64,000 bases of DNA, taken from Ruegeria sp. TM1040 (lineage in GTDB: Bacteria > Pseudomonadota > Alphaproteobacteria > Rhodobacterales > Rhodobacteraceae). A program made the translations under genes and the position numbers. Location: assembly GCF_000014065.1 (NCBI RefSeq), contig NC_008044.1:395501-459500 (forward strand). The letters run 5' to 3'. Shown here in pieces: positions 1 through 8,642 of this stretch. The notes under the pieces were generated by a model. That model did no database searches and was not told where the DNA came from. It saw nothing but the letters and a program-made list of their open reading frames with translations. Position 1 is the first letter of the stretch. Every line of letters begins with the position of its first letter.

Positions 1-204
1 TTGATCGCGGGTGATGACCTCGGCCCCCGCCTGCATCATCTCCGCTACCGATCTGCCGTCGCGCGCCCCCTCGACCACGGCATCGGTAATGAGCGCGATT
101 GCCTCTGGATGATTGAGTTTCACCCCGCGCGCCAGTCGCTTGCGGGCGACTTCGGCCGCCATCGCGACCAGAAGCTTGTCTTTTTCTCTCGGTGTCAGAT
201 TCAT
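1..204 (-). CDS. ureA: Urease gamma subunit (partial, C-terminus outside window)
   Basis: Urease gamma subunit, part of the cytoplasmic nickel enzyme that hydrolyses urea to ammonia and carbamate. The visible N-terminal 68 residues begin [20 protein letters not shown] and contain the family's [14 protein letters not shown] and [13 protein letters not shown] stretches. The usual length is about 100 residues, so roughly one third lies beyond position 1. It sits 21 bases downstream of ureD on the same strand, the common ureD-ureA order, so ureB and ureC probably follow to the left of the window. Identification is firm; only the truncation by the window edge limits it. Confidence 0.95.
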   Translation of the reverse strand, partial: MNLTPREKDKLLVAMAAEVARKRLARGVKLNHPEAIALITDAVVEGARDGRSVAEMMQAGAEVITRDQ

Positions 205-225
205 GCGCCTGTCGCTTTCATGGTC

Positions 226-1137
226 TCAAAGTCTCCAGCATCGGGGCAGGCTGCCCTCGGTGAGCTTGTCAAGAATGGGCAAGAGGCTCTGGCGTAAGAC
301 AAAACTGTCGCGCGCCAGAAGCCGCATATGCAACAGATTCGGCGCGAGGAGGGACGCCCCGCCATAGGCCTCTTTGCCCGCAGGCAACTGAGTGCGCAGC
401 CACGCCAAGGCGGCTTCGGCACCGGGGCTTGCCAGAACGAGTGTGACCATGGCGGTGCAGGGGCCAGACAGAACGCCGGCAATGCCCGGGCGCTTGAGCT
501 GAGCCATAGCATCCCCGTCGAGCCGGATTGCATCGCGAAAGAGGATGCGCCCTGCGCGTCGGATCTGGATCTGGTCGTGAAAGCGCAGCGCGGAGAGATG
601 CTCGCCCATGGCGACGCGGCCAAAGACAAGCGGCTCGACCAGCAAGAGCTCCGCATCGTCGGCGAGTTCCACATGAAGGCTGCGCCGGAAGGCGCTGTGC
701 TGAAACAGGATTGTCTCTTGCGGCACCCATCGAAGGCGCGCTTGTGGCTCCACGCTCAGCCGCGTTGTCATCTGTCCGGTCTGATGCGGCTGTGCGCGAT
801 AGACCCGTTCGGCGGCTTGTGTTGTCAGGGTGAGCTGGCTTTGGGCGCCAGCCTTGGCCGTCAGCGCGAAGTCATCACCGCCCGTGATGCCGCCTGCAGT
901 GTTGACAGTCACCGCCTCAAGATCTGGCCGACCAGTCGGGAACAGAAGCTTCAGCGCCCCGGATTGGTGAAGCGTATCGAGGGCTACTGCGCCATCATCG
1001 CGCCGTTTGCTGCTGACATGGGCCCGCCCCCGAGCGCGCGGCGGCTGACCAGCTGCCACAACATCCCCAGGGGCGCTTGGGCGTTGGGGCGCTGTCGCGA
1101 TATCTGCGGCCTGCGGCATGGCAGCTTCCCTGAACAT
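226..1137 (-). CDS. ureD: Urease accessory protein UreD
   Basis: UreD/UreH acts as a scaffold with UreF and UreG when nickel is delivered to apo-urease in the cytoplasm. The 303-residue protein has the family signature NTAGGITGGD near residue 80 and the downstream VPQETILFQHSAF and FGRVAMGE segments. Length is normal for the family. It precedes ureA by 21 bases and is probably the first gene of the urease operon, since the 359 bases upstream hold no gene. A second in-frame ATG at codon 7 could be the true start. Confidence is high. Confidence 0.95.
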   Translation of the reverse strand: MFREAAMPQAADIATAPQRPSAPGDVVAAGQPPRARGRAHVSSKRRDDGAVALDTLHQSGALKLLFPTGRPDLEAVTVNTAGGITGGDDFALTAKAGAQSQLTLTTQAAERVYRAQPHQTGQMTTRLSVEPQARLRWVPQETILFQHSAFRRSLHVELADDAELLLVEPLVFGRVAMGEHLSALRFHDQIQIRRAGRILFRDAIRLDGDAMAQLKRPGIAGVLSGPCTAMVTLVLASPGAEAALAWLRTQLPAGKEAYGGASLLAPNLLHMRLLARDSFVLRQSLLPILDKLTEGSLPRCWRL

Positions 1138-1496
1138 TATACCAGAGCCTTTGAGGGTTGCGGGATGGATTTCGCTGAGAGTGCGAGGTCTTGCGGCAGT
1201 GCGCTATCCGCGCGGTGTGGCCAGGGAGCATCCGTCCGCCGTGGTGATTAAAAAATAAGCGCAATGGGGTCGTGTGGTGTAAAATGAGGCATTCTTGGGT
1301 CGCGGGCGCACTCCCGCCCGCTTTGTCCGCATTGAAATGCAGTCAAACCCGTTGGGCCGGGCAGCGCACCTGCGGTGCGCTGCGGGGGTCGCACGCGGGT
1401 CCGGGGGCGGGGGCGAAGCGAAGGATGCTTGGCCTTTGAGAGCGCGGTCCGCTATGCAGGGAGCCAAAGTGATTAACGTGCAAAGGAAGTCGCCGC
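1138..1496. other. Divergent intergenic region with two strong hairpins
   Basis: No credible gene lies between ureD and the CoA-transferase. Two stem-loops are visible. The first has a 7-bp stem (GCGGGCG...CGCCCGC, 1302-1321) and is followed by TTTGT. The second is a 10-bp perfect stem with a 3-base loop (1361-1383). Both promoters of the divergent genes should lie here. The hairpins could be terminator-like or belong to a small transcript; nothing decides this. Confidence 0.5.
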
Positions 1497-2621
1497 ATGA
1501 CACCGCTTCATGGCCTCAAGGTTGTTGAACTCGCCCGCATTCTGGCTGGTCCCTGGATTGGTCAGGCGCTCGCGGATCTGGGCGCCGAAGTGGTCAAGGT
1601 CGAAAGCCCCGAGGGTGATGACACCCGCCGCTGGGGGCCGCCCTTTGTGGAGCGGGAGGGTGACAAAACGGCCGCCTACTATTATGCCGCCAACCGGGGC
1701 AAGACCTGTGTCACGGCTGATTTTCGCACATCAGAGGGGCAGGCCCAGGTGCGCGATCTGGTCCGCGATGCCGACATTCTGATCGAGAATTTCAAAGTGG
1801 GCGGGCTGAAGAAATATGGCCTGGATTTCGAGAGCCTCTCCGCTCTCAATCCGCGTCTGATCTATTGCTCTGTCACCGGATTTGGTCAGGATGGTCCCTA
1901 TGCGACGCGCGCGGGGTATGACTTCTTGCTGCAGGGCATGTCGGGGCTGATGTCGATCACCGGGGCCGCCGATGGGGAGCCGCAAAAGGTTGGCGTGGCG
2001 ATCACGGATGTGGTGACGGGGCTTTATGGCAGCATCGGTATTCTGGCAGCGGTGGAGCAGCGGCACCGCACCGGGCGGGGGCAGCATATCGATATGTCCT
2101 TGCTCGATTGCGCCACAGCGATGTTGGCCAATCAGAACATGAACTATCTGGTAACCGGGGAAAGCCCCACCCGAATGGGCAATGAACATCCCAATATCGC
2201 ACCCTATCAGGTGATGGCGGTGCGCGATGGTCATGTCATTCTTGCGGTTGGCAATGATGGTCAGTTCACCCGACTGTGCGATGTGCTTAACCTTGCAGGG
2301 CTCAAGGATGATCCGCGCTTTTCCACCAACCAGCTGCGGGTGGCGCACCGTGCAGATTTGACGCCGCTGCTGGCGGCGGCGCTTGCACAGTGGAGCCAGT
2401 CGGATTTGCTGGCTGCGCTTGAGGCCGCGACCGTTCCGGCTGGGCCGATCAACACCATCGGGCAGGCTTTTGAGGATGCGCAGATCAAACATCGTCAGAT
2501 GCAGATTGCGCCCGAGGGCGTGCCAGGCGTGCGGGGGCCTTGGGTATTTTCTGACGCGGACCTGGCGCTTGACCGCTCGGCCCCCGTCCTGCCGCGCGAC
2601 ACGAAGCCCGAGAAAGATTAA
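1497..2621 (+). CDS. CaiB/BaiF-type class III CoA-transferase
   Basis: A family III CoA-transferase, which moves CoA between acyl donors through an aspartyl-CoA thioester; the substrates cannot be told from sequence. The 374 residues include the N-terminal ARILAGPWIGQALADLGAEV nucleotide-binding part, a presumed nucleophile Asp171 in the AITDVVTGLYG context, and the RTGRGQHIDMSLLD segment near residue 195. Length is typical of the family (about 380-430). The stop overlaps the convergent XRE-type gene by four bases. Formyl-CoA, succinyl-CoA or carnitine-type activity are all possible. Confidence 0.88.
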   Translation: MTPLHGLKVVELARILAGPWIGQALADLGAEVVKVESPEGDDTRRWGPPFVEREGDKTAAYYYAANRGKTCVTADFRTSEGQAQVRDLVRDADILIENFKVGGLKKYGLDFESLSALNPRLIYCSVTGFGQDGPYATRAGYDFLLQGMSGLMSITGAADGEPQKVGVAITDVVTGLYGSIGILAAVEQRHRTGRGQHIDMSLLDCATAMLANQNMNYLVTGESPTRMGNEHPNIAPYQVMAVRDGHVILAVGNDGQFTRLCDVLNLAGLKDDPRFSTNQLRVAHRADLTPLLAAALAQWSQSDLLAALEAATVPAGPINTIGQAFEDAQIKHRQMQIAPEGVPGVRGPWVFSDADLALDRSAPVLPRDTKPEKD

Positions 2622-3418
2622 CTGGGTGCCAAGAGGTCCGATACGATACTGAGCGGCGAGTCATCTCCGAGGAGGCGCCGCACTTTGGGGTCAAGGCGCG
2701 GGCTGTCCTTGGCCAGGGTGCCCGTGGCGGCAAGTGCTGCGCGGGCAGAAGTCTTTTCTTCGATCCTGACCCAGACGGTGCGGGTGGAAAAAGGTCGGCG
2801 GTTTGCGCCTGCAGAGACTCCGAGCACCAGACCCTGCAGGTACGAGATCTGATGCGGGTGCTCGGGCATTAGGATCGTTTCTGAGAGCGCGCCGACGGCA
2901 TTGCGGGGGCGCTCTAGTAAGCAGAGCCGACCACCACGTTCTGCGACCAGGCCGCGATAGCTGCTGCGCTGGTGGATGCTGCCATCCAGCGAGCGGGCGC
3001 GCTCGAACGTGTGGCTCGTGACATAGCCGTCGACGTCCCGGAGATGAATGAGCGTGCGAAGCACCTGCCCGGGCCAGGTCGGGGTGGTGAAATAGCCATG
3101 ATAACTGCCCAAGAAACGGCGCAAGATTCGCGCCTGATCGGCAAAGCCTGTCCCGAGATGAAACAGTGGAGCGGGCAATTGGGGGCTGCGCTTGGGGCGA
3201 CGCGCGGCTGCAAATTGATCGGGGTTTGTGAACAGATCGGCCTCCGGAACATCAAAATGGCGGGCGATGCGGCGCAGGTTATGTGCCGAAGGCAGGCCTG
3301 CTCCGGAAAGATAGCGATTGAACTGCTGTCGGTTGAGGCCGATGTCGCGGCAGGTCTGCGCAATCGAGGGAGTCTCGGCGCAGAGAAAACGCAGGTTCTG
3401 GCTAAAAGCGGTGCGCAT
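2618..3418 (-). CDS. XRE-family helix-turn-helix transcriptional regulator
   Basis: A 266-residue DNA-binding protein. Residues 17-62 form a Cro/C1-type helix-turn-helix (TCRDIGLNRQQFNRYLSGAG followed by LPSAHNLRRIARHFDV). The remaining 200 residues form a conserved but unassigned effector domain. It is divergent from the CocE/NonD hydrolase at 3546, with 127 bases between, so it may control that gene and itself. Its 3' end overlaps the CoA-transferase tail to tail by four bases. Ligand unknown. Confidence 0.82.
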   Translation of the reverse strand: MRTAFSQNLRFLCAETPSIAQTCRDIGLNRQQFNRYLSGAGLPSAHNLRRIARHFDVPEADLFTNPDQFAAARRPKRSPQLPAPLFHLGTGFADQARILRRFLGSYHGYFTTPTWPGQVLRTLIHLRDVDGYVTSHTFERARSLDGSIHQRSSYRGLVAERGGRLCLLERPRNAVGALSETILMPEHPHQISYLQGLVLGVSAGANRRPFSTRTVWVRIEEKTSARAALAATGTLAKDSPRLDPKVRRLLGDDSPLSIVSDLLAPS

Positions 3419-3545
3419 GTCTCATCCTTCGCGATGTGATGCTACCTTGCGTACATATGCATCATGTCGCGTACAAGCGCGCAGTTTCCCCGGCCCGACA
3501 TTTCGCGCAGAGTTTGCAGACATCGCCAAGACCGAAGAGAAATCT
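3419..3545. promoter_or_regulatory. Divergent control region, XRE regulator / CocE hydrolase
   Basis: This 127-base spacer carries two direct copies of GCGTACA (3449-3455 and 3469-3475) exactly 20 bases apart. They are flanked by CTTG and CAAG, giving an overall dyad, and TGATGC/GCATCA arms overlap them. This is a plausible binding site for the adjacent XRE-type protein. No clear -10/-35 pair was found. Confidence 0.4.
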
Positions 3546-5552
3546 ATGACACAGCCCTCTGCCATCACCGTGACCGAACATTTGTGGATTCCCCTGCCTG
3601 ATGGCCGCAGGCTTGCGGCGCGGATGTGGATGCCCGAAGGTAAAGGTCCGTTTCCTGTCATTCTTGAGTATCTGCCTTACCGCAAACGCGATGGCACGGC
3701 GCCGCGCGATGCCACGACGCATCCGGTCTTTGCCGCAGAGGGCTATGCTTGCCTGCGTGTGGACATCGCAGGCTCTGGCGATAGTGACGGGCGGTTTGAC
3801 GACGAATATTCCGAGCAGGAACTGTCGGATGGTGAGGCAGTGCTGGAGTGGATCGCGGCGCAGCCCTGGTCGAGCGGAAATGTCGGTATGATCGGGATTT
3901 CCTGGGGTGGCTTCAATGGCTTGCAGATGGCCTACCGCCGCCCCGAGGCGCTAAAGGCGGTGGTCTCGGTGGCCTCTACCGTGGATCGCTACGCCGATGA
4001 TATTCATTATATGGGGGGCTGTCTTCTTAGCGACAACAAGAATTGGGCGAGCCAGATGTTTGCCTATATGACGCGACCGCTGGACCCGAAACTGCGTCCG
4101 GATTGGCGGGAGGAATGGCTCGGCCGTATCAACGATCTTCCTTTTATGGCCGCTGATTGGCTGAAGCACCCAACCCGGGACACGTTCTGGAAACATGGGT
4201 CCGTCAGTGAGGACTGGTCGGCGATCAAGGCGCCGGTTCTGGCGATCACGGGCTGGGCCGATGCCTATGTGAACGCACCATCTGCGCTCGCCGCCAAGAT
4301 GACTGGCGCCCCTGCCAAAGCCTTGATGGGGCCGTGGGAGCATCGCTATGCACATATTTCCCAGATCGAGGCGGCGGATTTTCACGGTGAGGTCCTGCGC
4401 TGGTTCGATCACTATCTCAAAGGCGAGGACGCCGGGGCAGACGCGCTGCCGGATTACCGTGTCTTTCTGCAAGAGTTTACCGAGCCGAGCCCCAAGAACC
4501 TGCCGCAGAACGGCCGGTGGGTGGCCGAGGCGCATTGGCCGTCGCCCAATGTCAGCGATGTGACATGGCCGCTGGCGCGTGCGGGATTTGCGGCTGCCCC
4601 GCAGGCGGGAACGGTCGTGGTCAAGAGCGCGGCAACCGTGGGGCAGGCGGGCGGGTATTTTTGCCCCGGGATCCGGATCGACAACGAACGTCCTGGTGAT
4701 CAGAGCGTGGATGACGCGGCCTCGACCTGTTTTGACAGCACACCGCTCCTGGCGCCGATGGAGATCCTGGGCCGCCCGCGTGTGCGCTTGGCCTTTAGTG
4801 TCGACAAACCCGTGGCGCAGGTGGTGGCGCGGCTTTGTGATGTGGCGCCTTCGGGGCAATCGCAGCGTATCACCTATCGACCGCGGAACCTATGTCATGA
4901 TGACAGTCATGAGGTCGCCACCAAACTCGAACCCGGCAAGCGCTATGAGGTGGAGTTTGAGCTCAATGAATGTGCCCATCGTGTGCTGGCGGGGCATCGA
5001 CTGAGGCTTGCGCTCTCGACCTCGTATTGGCCAATTGTCTGGCCCGCGCCGGAAGCGGCGGAGATTATGCTGCATCTGGAAGACTGCGCGCTCGTCCTGC
5101 CGGAGCGCCGCGTCGAGGTTGAGATTGACGCGCAGGCCCCGGGCGCGGCGCGGGACTACCCGAGGTATCAAGCACAGGTGTTGGAAAAGCCCTGGGGCGA
5201 GGCAACAACCAGGATCGAGGCGGATGGAACCCATGTTCTGGAGAGCTATGACAGCTACGGGGCCGCGCGCGATCTCTCCCATGGCCAGCAGGTGAGCAGC
5301 AATGTGCGGATGCGCTATGCCATCCACCCGGATGATCCGGCCAGCGCGCGGTTTGATTGCGCCTGGGTCTTTGCCTTTGGGCGCGAGACAGACGGGGATG
5401 CTCCGGATTGGAACCTGCGCATCGAGACCGACAGCGCGATGTGGTGTGACACCGAAACTTTCACGCTCTGGCGCGAGATCAAGGCCTTTGAGGGCGAAGA
5501 CTTGATCCTGACTCGTGACTGGAAAGAGGTGATCCCGCGCGGCTGTCACTAG
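3546..5552 (+). CDS. CocE/NonD-family alpha/beta hydrolase (X-Pro peptidase S15 fold)
   Basis: A 668-residue hydrolase of the cocaine esterase / glutaryl-7-ACA acylase family, acting on esters or amides. The catalytic Ser119 is in GISWGGFNG, Asp239 in TGWADAY, and the His is 266 or 270 in GPWEHRYAH. A C-terminal beta-sandwich runs from about residue 300 to the end (ILGRPRVRLAFSVDKPVAQV). I chose the ATG at 3546 because homology begins there; the frame is open further upstream, but that part does not resemble protein. The divergent XRE gene is the likely regulator. The natural substrate is unknown, and it is annotated variously as a peptidase or esterase. Confidence 0.88.
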   Translation: MTQPSAITVTEHLWIPLPDGRRLAARMWMPEGKGPFPVILEYLPYRKRDGTAPRDATTHPVFAAEGYACLRVDIAGSGDSDGRFDDEYSEQELSDGEAVLEWIAAQPWSSGNVGMIGISWGGFNGLQMAYRRPEALKAVVSVASTVDRYADDIHYMGGCLLSDNKNWASQMFAYMTRPLDPKLRPDWREEWLGRINDLPFMAADWLKHPTRDTFWKHGSVSEDWSAIKAPVLAITGWADAYVNAPSALAAKMTGAPAKALMGPWEHRYAHISQIEAADFHGEVLRWFDHYLKGEDAGADALPDYRVFLQEFTEPSPKNLPQNGRWVAEAHWPSPNVSDVTWPLARAGFAAAPQAGTVVVKSAATVGQAGGYFCPGIRIDNERPGDQSVDDAASTCFDSTPLLAPMEILGRPRVRLAFSVDKPVAQVVARLCDVAPSGQSQRITYRPRNLCHDDSHEVATKLEPGKRYEVEFELNECAHRVLAGHRLRLALSTSYWPIVWPAPEAAEIMLHLEDCALVLPERRVEVEIDAQAPGAARDYPRYQAQVLEKPWGEATTRIEADGTHVLESYDSYGAARDLSHGQQVSSNVRMRYAIHPDDPASARFDCAWVFAFGRETDGDAPDWNLRIETDSAMWCDTETFTLWREIKAFEGEDLILTRDWKEVIPRGCH

Positions 5553-5571
5553 GCGCGGCGGTTACAAAAGA

Positions 5572-5594
5572 GCCCACCGCGTGCGGCGGTGGGC
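5572..5594 (-). terminator. Intrinsic terminator of the exported-protein gene
   Basis: A 9-bp perfect stem (GCCCACCGC...GCGGTGGGC) with a 5-base loop. Read leftward it is followed by TCTTTTGTAA, so it should terminate the gene at 5618-6166. It may also act weakly on the rightward hydrolase transcript. Confidence 0.75.
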
Positions 5595-5617
5595 GTCATT
5601 CTGCGTTGAGCGATCGC

Positions 5618-6166
5618 TCAGGATTGTGGCAGGGCGCGGGGGTCGAACTGGCACATCTTGCCCGCCTTGGCCAAGGCCTGATCGAACCCTTCGAGGGAGA
5701 AACCGCCATACAGCCATGTCTCGCCATCCACGGCGCGGTCGACGGCAAAATCAAACCGCTCACCATTGGCGATCATTTCGGCCGTCAGTTCAGAGATGAA
5801 GCCGGGGGTTAGGCTTGCGCCATAGGTAAAGCCGGGGCCGGTATAGAAGAACATCTCTTCTCCATACCAGACTGGCTGATCCCCGATGTAGAGCGAAACA
5901 CTGTCCATGGACTCGTCCCAGGGGGCGTCGATCTCATCGGGCGTGTAAGGCGTGTAGATGTAGTCAAACGTGGCGTTGAAGCCGTTGTTCTGGAAGGTGA
6001 ACTCGAGATAGCCCGATGTGTCCCGCGCCGAAGAGAGCGTGTAGACGTGGCAGGTGTCGCCTTTGTAGACCGCCGCCCAATTGCCGGCCTCAAGAAACAG
6101 CGATGAGGCCTGAGCGAGGCTGCCGACCAGAGAGAGTGCAAGTGCCGCAAAAATGGAGTTCCGCAA
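5618..6166 (-). CDS. Exported protein of unknown function
   Basis: The 182-residue protein begins with a clear signal peptide (MRNSIFAALALSLVGSLAQA), predicted to be cleaved near residue 20. The mature part is acidic and rich in aromatic residues (Tyr, Phe, Trp). It has two cysteines (HVYT-preceding Cys and near the C-terminus) that could form a disulfide in the periplasm. I do not recognise the family. It is a single-gene unit with its own terminator. Function unknown. Confidence 0.7.
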   Translation of the reverse strand: MRNSIFAALALSLVGSLAQASSLFLEAGNWAAVYKGDTCHVYTLSSARDTSGYLEFTFQNNGFNATFDYIYTPYTPDEIDAPWDESMDSVSLYIGDQPVWYGEEMFFYTGPGFTYGASLTPGFISELTAEMIANGERFDFAVDRAVDGETWLYGGFSLEGFDQALAKAGKMCQFDPRALPQS

Positions 6167-6289
6167 GAATCATATCCCTATCAATGATGTTTGGCGCCAA
6201 AATAGGACGCGAAAGATGCGGAAACCTTAAGCCGAGCTGCCGTATGGGGAAACAGGGATTCTTCGCACGGCCGCCCGGCTTGCGCTCGC

Positions 6290-6769
6290 CTAGTCCTCGG
6301 TCACATGGATCGCAAATTGTTCCAGACCTGCCGATTGGGCCTCGATGACGCGGAAGCTCTCGCGCACACCGGCCTCGGTCAGCTCGCGCGCCACGGTCAG
6401 GAGCGTGTTGGGATCGTGATCCTCACAGAGCTCGGCCATATGGTCGATTTCGGCCTCTGCCACAGGGCGGGCGCTTGCAAGATCCGGGGCGCCGTAGATT
6501 TCCATGAAATGCTGGGCGAGTTGCTCGACGAGTTTCGTGACCTCTTCGGGTTCGATCTGGGTGACCGCGACAAAGGTCACCCGCCCAGCGGTTTCGAGCC
6601 CCATCCAGCCGTTTGCAAAGGCCTGACGTTGTTTGCCGACCAGATCGCCTTCGCTCCAGTTGGAGAACTCAAAGCCCCCGGAGATGCACCATTCTCCTGT
6701 CCGTGCGGGGCTGGCAAAGACGTTCATGTCGCTTTCGTCAAAATGGATGGCGCGGGCCAGTTTCATCAC
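6290..6769 (-). CDS. DUF6505-type protein of the formate dehydrogenase accessory operon
   Basis: A 159-residue cytoplasmic protein with no signal peptide or membrane segment. It starts MMKLARAIHFDESDMNVF and resembles the conserved domain now numbered DUF6505, to my memory. It is the last gene of the leftward arm (polyferredoxin, Mrp, ligase-like, this) and follows the ligase-like gene by 12 bases. Families of this set recur beside formate dehydrogenase genes in Rhodobacterales and relatives, which suggests a role in cofactor or enzyme maturation. That role is inference. Confidence 0.7.
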   Translation of the reverse strand: MMKLARAIHFDESDMNVFASPARTGEWCISGGFEFSNWSEGDLVGKQRQAFANGWMGLETAGRVTFVAVTQIEPEEVTKLVEQLAQHFMEIYGAPDLASARPVAEAEIDHMAELCEDHDPNTLLTVARELTEAGVRESFRVIEAQSAGLEQFAIHVTED

Positions 6770-6781
6770 GTCTCTCTCCTG

Positions 6782-7482
6782 TCAGTCCTGCACCAGAACG
6801 GTGGTGAGCGGGATCAGATGAGTGGTGGTCTCATCCCGCAAAAGCATTCCGAAATCCTCGTCTACACCAAGGAACGTGCCGCTGCGCCCGGCTTCGGTGC
6901 GCGCTTCGCCCATGCCATGCGCAAGGCCGCGCCATTCGCCGTGGATCGTCTCAAGCTCGCCCTCATCCCATCGGTTGATCCAATGCAGGCAATGGCGTGC
7001 CCAGCTTTCCAGCAGGCGCGGTGCAGCAACATCAGCACAGCCTTCGGCATAGAGCGCGGTTTCGTCGGGGGTCTCGCCGCCATCGCCTTCAGGCCAGAGC
7101 GGCAGGTCCAGCCCCACCACAAGCCAGTCCGGTTGCGTGTCCGGATCATCTGTGCTGGCGGCGATCCGCAATCTGCCACAGCGTGCGCCATTGATGCGCA
7201 GGGCGCCGTTCCAGTCCAGATGCACCGCGACCTCTGGCGGAGCGAGAGCGCCAAGCGCGTTCTGGAACCCGACCCCGCAGACCGGCAGCATCGCCATAGC
7301 CTTGGCGAGTGGCACCTCGGGGGCCAGCACGAGGGCCGCCCGCAGCACGTCTGTTCCGAGCTCATAGACCACAAGCCCCGCATCGACACCGAGTTCTGCC
7401 TTCTGGCATGCAAGGTCAAAGGGATCCTGTCCCGGGCCTGCGGCCTCCCCCGTCATCAGGGGAGGGAAGGTGATCGTCTCGC

Positions 7483-7486
<4 letters not shown>
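6782..7486 (-). CDS. Biotin/lipoate protein ligase-like protein (DUF4444)
   Basis: A 234-residue protein matching the biotin/lipoate A/B ligase-like fold with a DUF4444 C-terminal part. The central stretch PDWLVVGLDLPLWPEG and the preceding GRLRIAAS correspond to the ligase core. The usual biotin-binding GRGRxGR loop is not evident, so true ligase activity is doubtful. It overlaps the mrp stop by four bases, implying translational coupling. Its constant partnership with FDH accessory genes suggests a cofactor or sulfur-handling job rather than housekeeping biotinylation. Assignment of the fold is fair; function is unknown. Confidence 0.7.
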
Positions 7487-8547
<1,061 letters not shown>

Positions 8548-8642
8548 GCGGGGCTACTCCTTGCTTGGTCTATTACGGTCTCGCGCGGGCATGGTGCCCG
8601 TTGTGGGCGCGGGGGGAAAGGGCGGAATGGTGCGGGTCTGAT

